From Sphingomonadaceae bacterium (GTDB lineage Bacteria > Pseudomonadota > Alphaproteobacteria > Sphingomonadales > Sphingomonadaceae), in NCBI GenBank assembly GCA_020446665.1, contig JAGREF010000345.1:1-6751 (forward strand): 6,751 bases of DNA, in the 5' to 3' direction. Of this stretch, positions 1 to 5,903 are shown in pieces (positions within the stretch are counted from its first letter, which is position 1; the number at the start of each line of letters is the position of its first letter). The translations under genes were made by a program, and so were the position numbers. Below the pieces are notes generated by a model. It did not search any database and was not told the origin of the DNA. It saw only the letters and a list, made by a program, of their open reading frames with translations.

Positions 1-2
1 GC

Positions 3-1574
3 CACGCCAAGGCGGTGCAGCCCTACCGCGACCCGGTGCCGCTCTATGTGCGCCACGGTGTCGAGGCCCAGCTTGAGCGCATGGTGCAGCCGCAGGTGAC
101 CCTGAAATCCGGCGGTTACATCATCATCAACCAGACCGAAGCGCTGGTTGCCATCGACGTGAATTCCGGCCGCTCCACCAAGGAGCATTCCATCGAGGAC
201 ACGGCGCTCCAGACCAACCTGGAAGCTGCCGAGGAAGTGGCGCGGCAGCTGCGCCTGCGCGACATGGCGGGCCTTGTCGTGATCGACTTCATCGACATGG
301 AGTATAACTCCAATGTCCGTAAGGTCGAAAAGGCGATGAAGGATGCGCTCAAGAATGATCGCGCCCGCATCCAGGTAGGCCGCATTTCCGGCTTTGGCCT
401 GATGGAAATGAGCCGCCAGCGCCTGCGTACCGGCGTGTTGGAAGCGACCACCCGCGAATGCCCGCATTGCGATGGCACCGGCCTCGTCCGCACCGCCAGC
501 AGCGCGGGCCTGTCTGCCCTGCGTCTGATCGAGGATGAAGCCGCCAAGGGCAAGGGCACGATCATTCGCCTGGGCGCCAGCACCGAAGCGGCGATCTACT
601 TGCTGAACTCCAAGCGCGCCGACCTCGCAGAGATCGAAGCGCGTTACAATGTCAGCGTCGAAGTCATGCCCGAAGGCGAAGACGAGGGCGCGAAAATGAC
701 TGTGGCCAGCGCTGGTCCTCGCCCGGCGCAGGCTCCCAAATTCGAACCTATCGTCGATGATGATGATGATGATGACGACGACTTCGAGGACTTCGAAGAC
801 GAAGCAGAAGACAATCGCGACGAAGAGGATGACGGAGACCGGCCGAAGAAGCGTCGCCGTCGCCGGGGTGGCCGTGGCCGCAACAAGCGCCGTGACGAAC
901 AGCAGTCTGATGACAATGAAGACAGCAGCGACGAAGATGGCGCTGATGAAAATGGTGCCGCTTCCAGCGATGACGACGCTGAGGACAAGCCGAAGAAGCG
1001 CCGCCGCCGCGGTGGCCGTCGTCGGCGTCGCAATCGCGACGATGCGGCCGACGGTGATAGCCAGGACAGCACGGGGGATGCCGAGGAAGGCTCAGACGAG
1101 AATGGCGACGACTCCACCGCTGACGCCGCCGAGACTGGCGATGCAGAAGCAGCTCCGTCGGAAGAAGCGGTAGCGGAAGCGCCCGCAGAGAAGCCCAAGC
1201 GTACCCGCCGCCCGCGTAAGAAAGCGGCCGACGACGCCCACGAAGCTGCGACTGACGCAGCTTCGGATACGACAGAAGCAGAAACCGAAGAGAAGCCCAA
1301 GCCGAAGCGCCGCAGCCGCAAGAAGGCCGAGCCCGCAGCCGATGCCGCTCCGGCCGACGAAGCTCCCGCCGAGGCTGAAACTGAGGAAAAACCGAAGCCC
1401 AAGCGGCGCACGCGCAAGAAGCCGGAACCTGCCGCCGAGAAGCAGGAAGCCATAGCTGTGGTCGAAGATAACGACGCACCTGCTGCTGAAGAGCAAGCCG
1501 CAGAGGTGGAAAGCGAAGCCGCAGATGCTGGCCCGCCCCGCCGTGGTTGGTGGCAGCGCACCTTTGGTGAATAG
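3..1574 (+). CDS. rne: Ribonuclease E, C-terminal part (5' end outside window)
   Basis: Ribonuclease E is the endonuclease that starts mRNA decay, processes rRNA and tRNA, and scaffolds the degradosome. The reading frame is open to the left edge (codons from base 3), so the N-terminus, including most of the S1 domain, is missing. Counting from the GTG at base 15, the catalytic DNase I-like region is visible: LVAIDVNSG (D48) and LVVIDFIDM (D91) match the two metal-binding aspartates of E. coli RNase E (D303, D346). CPHCDGTG (C149, C152; bases 459-470) is the Zn-link that joins dimers. From about residue 230 the protein becomes a low-complexity tail. It has nine aspartates in a row (bases 756-782), two arginine-rich blocks (843-893, 987-1037), then alanine/glutamate-rich sequence with three KPK-R-RKK units, and ends in GWWQRTFGE. 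The tail fits the disordered RNA- and partner-binding scaffold of alphaproteobacterial RNase E. Assignment to rne rather than rng rests on the Zn-link and the long tail. Confidence 0.96.
   Translation, partial: HAKAVQPYRDPVPLYVRHGVEAQLERMVQPQVTLKSGGYIIINQTEALVAIDVNSGRSTKEHSIEDTALQTNLEAAEEVARQLRLRDMAGLVVIDFIDMEYNSNVRKVEKAMKDALKNDRARIQVGRISGFGLMEMSRQRLRTGVLEATTRECPHCDGTGLVRTASSAGLSALRLIEDEAAKGKGTIIRLGASTEAAIYLLNSKRADLAEIEARYNVSVEVMPEGEDEGAKMTVASAGPRPAQAPKFEPIVDDDDDDDDDFEDFEDEAEDNRDEEDDGDRPKKRRRRRGGRGRNKRRDEQQSDDNEDSSDEDGADENGAASSDDDAEDKPKKRRRRGGRRRRRNRDDAADGDSQDSTGDAEEGSDENGDDSTADAAETGDAEAAPSEEAVAEAPAEKPKRTRRPRKKAADDAHEAATDAASDTTEAETEEKPKPKRRSRKKAEPAADAAPADEAPAEAETEEKPKPKRRTRKKPEPAAEKQEAIAVVEDNDAPAAEEQAAEVESEAADAGPPRRGWWQRTFGE
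1191..1421 (+). repeat. Three degenerate KPK-R-RKK repeats in the RNase E tail
   Basis: Three related coding units occur in tandem in the RNase E tail: KPKRTRRPRKK (1191-1223), KPKPKRRSRKK (1293-1325) and KPKPKRRTRKK (1389-1421). Their starts are 102 and 96 bp apart. The linkers between them are alanine/glutamate/aspartate-rich, and units two and three share the lead-in ETEEKPKPKRR. Alternating basic and acidic blocks are typical of disordered RNA-binding segments. The spacing suggests expansion of a unit of about 32-34 residues. The function as RNA-binding or membrane/partner contact sites is inferred. Confidence 0.7.
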
Positions 1575-1584
1575 GTTGAACAGG

Positions 1585-1614
1585 CGGGCGGATCATACTA
1601 GGTAAGACCGCCCG
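1585..1614 (+). terminator. GC-rich hairpin after rne, possible terminator or processing site
   Basis: A perfect 7-bp inverted repeat, CGGGCGG (1585-1591) and CCGCCCG (1608-1614), with a 16-nt loop starts 10 bp after the rne stop codon. The sequence after it is pyrimidine-rich but lacks a true T run, so it is a weak candidate for an intrinsic terminator. It could instead be an attenuator or RNA-stability hairpin between rne and the next gene, which lies only 69 bp downstream. Confidence 0.35.
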
Positions 1615-1643
1615 TCGACCTCTCAATCTGCTATATCCGGACA

Positions 1644-2447
1644 ATGCCTTCTCCCCAACCTGTTACAGTCATCATGCTCGCCGCACAACGCAGCGGCGTG
1701 GTCAATCCGCTCGCCGAACGTGCAGGCGTTTCGCATAAATGTATCGTGCCGATCTGTGGTCGCCCGCTTGTGGAGCATGTGCTGGACACCATCACGGCAC
1801 TGCCCGCCATCAAGGAAATCCGCATCTCGCTGGAAGCGGAAGCCCATAATGCCGTTCGTGCGATTGCAGACCAGTTTGCCGATCGCGGCGTGCCGGTCAG
1901 CTTTGTCGAGAACGACCTCAACATCGTGGAAAGCGTGCTGAAAGCCGCTGGTAGTGATGAAGGACCCTTCATCATTACGACGGCTGACAATGTCCTGCTG
2001 ACGCCTGAAGGATTTGAACAGGTCCGCGAAACACTCGCGACGGCCGATGCCACCATCAGCGTCACAACACGCGAAGCGGTCTGGGCTGCACATCCGCAAG
2101 GCCAGGCTGGATTCTACGAATTCAAGGATGCGGGCTACGCCAACTGCAACCTCTATGGCATTGCTGGTCCGCAAGCCTTCAAAGCTGCAGAATTCTTTCG
2201 CGAAGGCGGCCAGTTCCAGGCCAATCCAAAGCGCCTGCTGCGCGCCGTAGGCCCGTTCAATATCCTTCTGATGAAGCTCAAGCTGGTTACGCTGCCGCAG
2301 GGTGTCGCTCGCTTGAGCAGGCGTATGGGTGTAAGCATCAAGCCAGTCATTTTCGCTGATGGCTCCCTCGCCATCGACGTTGATAATGAGCGCACCTATG
2401 ACTGCTGCGAGACCATCCTGAAACGACGCGCTGCGGGAGAGGCCTGA
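1644..2447 (+). CDS. MobA/IPCT-like nucleotidyltransferase, paralogue 1
   Basis: This is a 267-aa protein with the layout of a GT-A-fold NTP transferase, the superfamily containing MobA, CobY and inositol-1-phosphate cytidylyltransferase. Such enzymes move an NMP group from an NTP to a phosphorylated or cofactor acceptor in the cytosol. What can be seen: beta-1 plus nucleotide loop VIMLAAQR (residues 9-16), K32 followed by IVPICGRPL in the position of the family's PK..LP..G.P stretch, TTADNVLLT (112-120) as the metal-binding acidic site, NCNLYGI (167-173) in the acceptor region, and AIDVDNERTYD (243-253), like the DVDTPEDL end motif of the superfamily. The loop is LAAQR instead of the usual GG.G.R/GG.S.RM, so the substrate cannot be read off. 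The start is the ATG at 1644, which keeps the whole first strand; the ribosome binding site is weak (CCGGA just upstream). It lies 69 bp after rne, possibly cotranscribed past the hairpin. A true molybdenum-cofactor MobA role is unlikely. Confidence 0.85.
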   Translation: MPSPQPVTVIMLAAQRSGVVNPLAERAGVSHKCIVPICGRPLVEHVLDTITALPAIKEIRISLEAEAHNAVRAIADQFADRGVPVSFVENDLNIVESVLKAAGSDEGPFIITTADNVLLTPEGFEQVRETLATADATISVTTREAVWAAHPQGQAGFYEFKDAGYANCNLYGIAGPQAFKAAEFFREGGQFQANPKRLLRAVGPFNILLMKLKLVTLPQGVARLSRRMGVSIKPVIFADGSLAIDVDNERTYDCCETILKRRAAGEA

Positions 2448-2469
2448 CCCTCGCCCTTTCCGGTGCCCC

Positions 2470-3105
2470 CTATTCCCCGGCCTTGCGCGCCACGCCCCAT
2501 TCCATCCAGCCCGCCCAGCGCGGCATTTTTTCGAAATATTCCGCGCCCAGCGGCTCTACGGTGAAGCCTGCCCCGGTAATATTCTCGCCGACGGGGCGGG
2601 TCAGGTGGCAATTGCCCAACAACCGCTTCCACACCGGCTCGATCCGGCGCTGCCATTTGGCAGGTCCCGGATCAGGCGACTTGCCATGCTCAAGGAACAG
2701 CAAGCGACCACCCGGTTTCAGGATCCGGCGCATTTCGGACAGGACGCGGTCGGTCTCACCCACGGAGCACAGCGTATAGGTGCACACCACCGTGTCAAAG
2801 CGGCCATCCTCGAACGGGATTGCTTCGCCCACCCCTTCACGGATATCGGCTTCCCATCCCTGGGCAGCCGCCCGCGCCCTTGCACCATCGAGCAAGGCAC
2901 TATTGGGGTCGATCCCCGCAAAAGAGGTCACCTTGCCGTGGTCATAATGCGGCTGATTCAATCCGCCACCACAACCAAGCTCGAACACGGCCCCTTCGGC
3001 CAGTGGGACGACCTTGGCACGAAGCTCCGAAACTTCCTCCTGCCCGCAGGTCGCAGTGATGACTCTGGAGAGGATTTTTTCCTCGTAGAAATTCTTGAGC
3101 CCCAT
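2470..3105 (-). CDS. Class I SAM-dependent methyltransferase, METTL7-like
   Basis: This 211-aa soluble methyltransferase has the Rossmann fold of the Methyltransf_11/UbiE group. Motif I is VFELGCGGG (residues 40-48), followed by the acidic residue of motif II in GIDPN (D66). FDTVVCTYTLCSV (103-115) is the motif IV region, and LKPGGRLLFLEHG (129-141) is the usual post-motif strand. After that, IEPVWKRLLGNCHLTR (155-170) resembles the region following the core in the METTL7/TMT1 family, whose human members methylate thiols. The bacterial substrate is unknown, and lipid or small-molecule acceptors are possible. The ATG at 3105 is well supported by an AGGA eight bases upstream. The gene is convergent with the nucleotidyltransferase (22-bp gap) and divergent from the ATP-grasp gene. 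There is no N-terminal membrane anchor, unlike eukaryotic METTL7. Confidence 0.88.
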   Translation of the reverse strand: MGLKNFYEEKILSRVITATCGQEEVSELRAKVVPLAEGAVFELGCGGGLNQPHYDHGKVTSFAGIDPNSALLDGARARAAAQGWEADIREGVGEAIPFEDGRFDTVVCTYTLCSVGETDRVLSEMRRILKPGGRLLFLEHGKSPDPGPAKWQRRIEPVWKRLLGNCHLTRPVGENITGAGFTVEPLGAEYFEKMPRWAGWMEWGVARKAGE

Positions 3106-3256
3106 TTTTCTTTTCCTGATGCCTGCTCCATCTTCACACTAGCGAAAGCAACACATTTGAGAAGACCTGATCCGCACGGCATCTTGTGCATCGGCCTTCT
3201 TCAGCACCGTCACTATCATGTCATTTTCTTAGCTATACGATGCATGCGTTACTCAG
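3106..3256. promoter_or_regulatory. Divergent intergenic region between methyltransferase and ATP-grasp genes
   Basis: These 151 bp separate two divergently oriented genes and should hold promoters for both. The region is visibly more AT-rich than the flanking genes. I found no pair of good -35/-10 hexamers with correct spacing on either strand. TATCAT (3214-3219) and TATACG (3234-3239) are -10-like but have no matching -35. Short palindromes (ATGCAT at 3240-3245) are not distinctive. The assignment as a promoter region comes from gene layout, not from motifs. Confidence 0.45.
3114..3117 (-). promoter_or_regulatory. Ribosome binding site of the METTL7-like gene
   Basis: On the minus strand AGGA is followed by eight bases (AAAGAAAA-type, A-rich) and then the ATG at 3105. 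This is a near-ideal Shine-Dalgarno site and spacing, the best in the window, and it fixes the start of the methyltransferase. Confidence 0.75.
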
Positions 3257-4291
3257 ATGGAATTGGCCGTGTCACAACCAATCGAACCGCAGCGAATTGC
3301 AGATGACGCGAAAGAGCGGGTGCGTCTCTTGTTTATGGCCAAACATGCGTTGTTTGGCGGCGGCATGCACCCGGAAGATGGCAACCATGCAATCTATCAC
3401 CATGAAGTGCGCACAACACTCGAAGGGCTTGGCCTCAACCTGACGCTGGCCAACCAGTATGATGTGCTGTTCACCCGACCAGAGGTCGATTTCGTTTTCC
3501 CCTTGCTCAATCGCGGTGGCTTCGTGAATTCGGAGATGCTGATTCCGGTTCTGTGCAACATGCACCGCATCCCCTACCTGGGGGCGATGCCTTTCCTGCG
3601 CGGATTGAGCGATGACAAGTCCGCATCCAAGCTGGTGTGCACCCATGCTGATGTGCCCACCGCACCATGGTTTTGCTATCGCCGTGGCGCGCCGGTGCTG
3701 GAGGCCAACCTACCGCCTTCGCCAGACGGCCGCTGGGTGATCAAGCCCAACGCGTCCTCCGCCAGCTGGGGCATTTCCGATGCATTTGACTGGTTTGGTG
3801 TGACCAATGCCATTGCCGACATCCATGGCCAGGGCCACGATGCCATCGTCGAGCCTTACCTTGACGGCTATGATATCCAGTGCGCCTTTATTACCATCCA
3901 AAATGAACCCGTCGCTCTGCCGATGCTGTGGTATGAGCGCGAAGACACGCAGAAACTGTGGACCTATTACGAGAAACGCGACCTCGTGCAGAACACCGAA
4001 AAAGCCGCGTTAAAAACCTTCGAAGACCCTGACCTTGCCCCTCGGATCGAGGATATGGCGCGCAGGATCGCCAAGGAGTTCCATCCATTTGATTATGGCC
4101 GCATCGAATTCCGCATGGATCCGAAAACTGGCGATATCAACTTCATCGAGCTGAACCTGAATTGCAATTTGTGGTCGGAAAAGGTCATGGCCAAGGCCGC
4201 CAGCCATGCCGGCTTCAGCCATGCAGACTTGCTTGAAACGCTGCTCGCTGAAAGCTGGCGGCGCAACGGGCTGATCCCGCACGATCAGTGA
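3257..4291 (+). CDS. ATP-grasp ligase, D-alanine-D-alanine ligase-like
   Basis: This 344-aa protein has the domain order of D-Ala-D-Ala ligases, which activate a carboxylate as acyl phosphate with ATP and couple it to an amine. An N-terminal Rossmann-like strand RLLFMAKHAL (23-32) leads to DFVFPLLNRGG (78-88). RIPYLG (104-109) and SDDKSASK (118-125) match the Ddl YTG...MDK...K stretch. WVIKPNASSASWG (160-172) carries the ATP-binding lysine (K163) and the small-residue loop. E199 in IVEPYLDGYD contacts the nucleotide by homology. GRIEFRMD (281-288) plus FIELNLN (296-302) give the metal ligands E284, E298 and N300. The N-terminal Ddl signatures HG..GEDG and GG.S.E are replaced (LNRGGFVNSE, GGGMHPEDG), so the first substrate is probably not D-alanine. 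The ATG at 3257 has no clear Shine-Dalgarno; the GTG at codon 5 (3269) is an alternative. It is followed after 153 bp by the second nucleotidyltransferase. Confidence 0.87.
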   Translation: MELAVSQPIEPQRIADDAKERVRLLFMAKHALFGGGMHPEDGNHAIYHHEVRTTLEGLGLNLTLANQYDVLFTRPEVDFVFPLLNRGGFVNSEMLIPVLCNMHRIPYLGAMPFLRGLSDDKSASKLVCTHADVPTAPWFCYRRGAPVLEANLPPSPDGRWVIKPNASSASWGISDAFDWFGVTNAIADIHGQGHDAIVEPYLDGYDIQCAFITIQNEPVALPMLWYEREDTQKLWTYYEKRDLVQNTEKAALKTFEDPDLAPRIEDMARRIAKEFHPFDYGRIEFRMDPKTGDINFIELNLNCNLWSEKVMAKAASHAGFSHADLLETLLAESWRRNGLIPHDQ

Positions 4292-4296
4292 GTCCA

Positions 4297-4308
4297 GGGT
4301 CAGGACCC
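4297..4308. repeat. Short inverted repeat after the ATP-grasp gene
   Basis: GGGTC (4297-4301) and GACCC (4304-4308) form a perfect 5-bp inverted repeat with a 2-bp centre, five bases after the stop codon. The centre is too small for a comfortable RNA loop, so it is more plausible as a DNA-level dyad or chance. There is no T run after it. Confidence 0.3.
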
Positions 4309-4328
4309 ATTCCCTGCTGGTGATGTGA

Positions 4329-4348
4329 GCTTGCGATTCGGCGCAAGC
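4329..4348. repeat. 7-bp stem hairpin in the gap before nucleotidyltransferase 2
   Basis: GCTTGCG (4329-4335) and CGCAAGC (4342-4348) are perfect inverted repeats around a 6-nt centre. The hairpin lies about midway between the ATP-grasp stop and the next ATG. Without a following T tract it is not a standard intrinsic terminator. It could be an operator, an mRNA-end stabiliser, or chance in GC-rich DNA. Confidence 0.4.
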
Positions 4349-4444
4349 GGTTGAAAGACAGAGCAGACCACGCGCATTTTGCAACGTCACCAATACGTAA
4401 CAACGCTGGCGCCACGGCAAACAATGGGGCAATAGGCGAGCTTC

Positions 4445-5227
4445 ATGCGAAGCTTCACCACTATCGTCCTGGCAGGGTCGCGTCCCGGGCCTGATCCCCT
4501 CACCGCCGGGACGGGTCTGTCCAGCAAGGCCCTGCTGCCAATCGCCGGTATTCCCATGCTCGCTTATGTGCTGCGCTCGCTGGCCGCCTCGCCGCGGGTT
4601 GGGCGGATCATTGTGATGGCACAGGATGTCGATGCACTTGCCAGTAACCCCGCAATTGCCGCCGCTGCTGAGGTGGAATGGCGTGTATCCCATGGGTCAA
4701 TCGCTGATGGAATACACGGTTTGCTGGCAGATACGGATGGCCCCCTCCTCGTCACCAGCGCTGATAATGTGCTGCTGACCTCCGCCATCGTAGAACAGTT
4801 CGTCGCTGCCACGATCGAATGCGACCTCGCCATTGGCATGGTGGAGCGCGAACGGGTGCGGGCGGCGGGTCACTCCACAAAGCGTACATGGCTGGCTTTC
4901 CGTGGCGGCAAATGGTCAGGGGCCAACCTCTTCTGGCTGGGCGGACGGCAGGTGGATTCGTTCGTTTCCTTCTGGAGCGCTGTGGAACAGGATCGGAAGA
5001 AGGGTCTGAGGATCATCGGCGCATTCGGCCCGGGGCTGCTGCTGGGAGCCGTTCTGCGGCTGATGGATATCCACACTTTTGCAAGGCGCGCCGGGCAACG
5101 TTTTGGACTGGATGCGAGGATCGTGTCACTCGATGCGCCTGAGGCCTGCATTGATGCGGATAAACCGGCTGACCTGCCGGTGATCGAAACGATCCTGGCT
5201 GCGCGTCAGGCCGCCGCCAGCGCCTGA
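4445..5227 (+). CDS. MobA/IPCT-like nucleotidyltransferase, paralogue 2
   Basis: This 260-aa protein has the same motif layout as the nucleotidyltransferase at 1644-2447. Seen here: TIVLAGSR (residues 6-13) as strand plus nucleotide loop, K28 followed by ALLPIAGIPML, LLVTSADNVLLT (101-112) nearly identical to the paralogue, GANLFWLGG (159-167) in the acceptor region, GAFGPGLLLGAVLRL (192-206), and ACIDADKPADLP (234-245), a good match to the superfamily's D.D.P.DL end motif. The role is transfer of NMP to an acceptor phosphate, by family. The nucleotide and acceptor are unknown, and both paralogues lack the classic glycine-rich GG.G.R loop. The ATG at 4445 is preceded by a modest AGGCGAG ribosome binding site with about five bases between. 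A 153-bp gap before it leaves room for its own promoter. Its last 22 bp overlap the end of the convergent kinase gene. Confidence 0.85.
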   Translation: MRSFTTIVLAGSRPGPDPLTAGTGLSSKALLPIAGIPMLAYVLRSLAASPRVGRIIVMAQDVDALASNPAIAAAAEVEWRVSHGSIADGIHGLLADTDGPLLVTSADNVLLTSAIVEQFVAATIECDLAIGMVERERVRAAGHSTKRTWLAFRGGKWSGANLFWLGGRQVDSFVSFWSAVEQDRKKGLRIIGAFGPGLLLGAVLRLMDIHTFARRAGQRFGLDARIVSLDAPEACIDADKPADLPVIETILAARQAAASA

Positions 5228-5901
5228 TCCACAGCCGCCAGCGCAAGGCGCAATTCCTCATCATAGGGTATGGTCGCATCCAGATCGACCAGCGGCGCGC
5301 CGTTGAAGGTGAGTTCCGGCACGGTTTCCACCTTGCGCGCAATCAGGGAGCGGACGTGATCCGGTTTACGCTGCATGGCGGTTTCCAGATCAATATTCAG
5401 CCGCAGCACCAGAGTGGGCCGATATTGCGCCATCTCGGCGTAGAGCGCGCGCTCTTGCTGCTGCATCGCCGCAATGCGGGCGCTGCTGGGCTTGCCCGCG
5501 AGGATCGGCCCGTCATGCAAGCCGGGCACTTCGATCTGCGGATAGCGGTCAGTAACAATCGTCACTCCCGCCCGCCGGCGCTCCAGCAAGCGTTCAAAGC
5601 GCGCACGGCGTTTGCGCGATTTGCGCAAGGCGTATTTCGCGGGGATCAGCCCGGGCACCGCCTCATCCGGTTCGCGCAGCTTGTCGGCAATGGAATCAAG
5701 CCAGCCATGCAGCGCCGGGCCGATCAGCGGCCAGCGGCCAATTGCCCGGCCTTGCTCACCCGATCCAAGCCCGAGATATCCGTGCTCGGCCGGGCGCGAT
5801 TTGCGAATATGGTCGAGTATGTCCTGCGACAGGGTGGATTTGCCGGAACCATCACTGCCCACCACCGCAATCAGCGGCGCCAGTTCATTCCCATCCGGCA
5901 C
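5206..5901 (-). CDS. Thymidylate-kinase-like P-loop kinase
   Basis: This 231-aa protein has the nucleoside/nucleotide kinase fold: Walker A VVGSDGSGKST (residues 13-23), DRYP (118-121) in the position of the thymidylate kinase DR motif, and a basic RKPDH (178-182) near the expected lid. The segment between, rich in arginine (RKSRKRRARFERLLERRR-like, about 93-110), is not typical of housekeeping Tmk, nor is the FEG.DG.GKSTQ form of its P-loop. It therefore probably phosphorylates another substrate; tmk itself is expected elsewhere in the genome. The start is the GTG at 5901, because the upstream open frame lies inside the membrane methyltransferase gene and the P-loop needs only a short leader. 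The GTG comes 2 bp after that gene's TGA, so translation is likely coupled. It overlaps the convergent nucleotidyltransferase by 22 bp. Confidence 0.82.
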   Translation of the reverse strand: MPDGNELAPLIAVVGSDGSGKSTLSQDILDHIRKSRPAEHGYLGLGSGEQGRAIGRWPLIGPALHGWLDSIADKLREPDEAVPGLIPAKYALRKSRKRRARFERLLERRRAGVTIVTDRYPQIEVPGLHDGPILAGKPSSARIAAMQQQERALYAEMAQYRPTLVLRLNIDLETAMQRKPDHVRSLIARKVETVPELTFNGAPLVDLDATIPYDEELRLALAAVDQALAAA

Positions 5902-5903
5902 GA

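Noticed and set aside
756..782. GAT/GAC trinucleotide run as a phase-variable microsatellite
   Set aside because: It is trinucleotide, so changes would not shift the frame, and codons already vary (GAT then GAC). It is simply the acidic tail.
757..1173. Plus-strand frame starting with a run of methionines
   Set aside because: It is an out-of-frame reading of the GAT repeat coding for aspartate in RNase E, with no domain and no separate ribosome binding site.
644..1561. Long minus-strand open frames (305 and 298 aa) opposite the RNase E tail
   Set aside because: They are serine- or arginine-rich low-complexity translations, the expected shadow of GAC/GAA/CGC-rich repeat codons on the other strand. 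RNase E explains the region fully.
1644..2447. Calling either nucleotidyltransferase mobA
   Set aside because: The LAGG.S.RMG.DK signature of MobA is absent in both, and no molybdenum cofactor genes are nearby.
2605..3306. 233-aa plus-strand open frame across the methyltransferase and the divergent intergenic region
   Set aside because: It lies opposite a gene with all SAM-methyltransferase motifs, shows no family features, and runs into the ATP-grasp gene in another frame.
3257..4291. Calling the ATP-grasp gene ddl
   Set aside because: The N-terminal substrate motifs of Ddl are replaced, and the gene is not in a mur/fts context, so only the fold and reaction type are supported.
4351..4380. 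TTGAAA (4351-4356) with CATTTT (4375-4380) as a promoter for nucleotidyltransferase 2
   Set aside because: The -35 is fair but the -10 matches poorly and the spacing is 18 bp. It is too weak to list as a feature.
4010..4693. 227-aa minus-strand open frame covering the 4292-4444 gap
   Set aside because: It is antisense to two well-supported genes and has no recognisable motif, signal or membrane pattern. I treat it as a shadow despite covering the gap.
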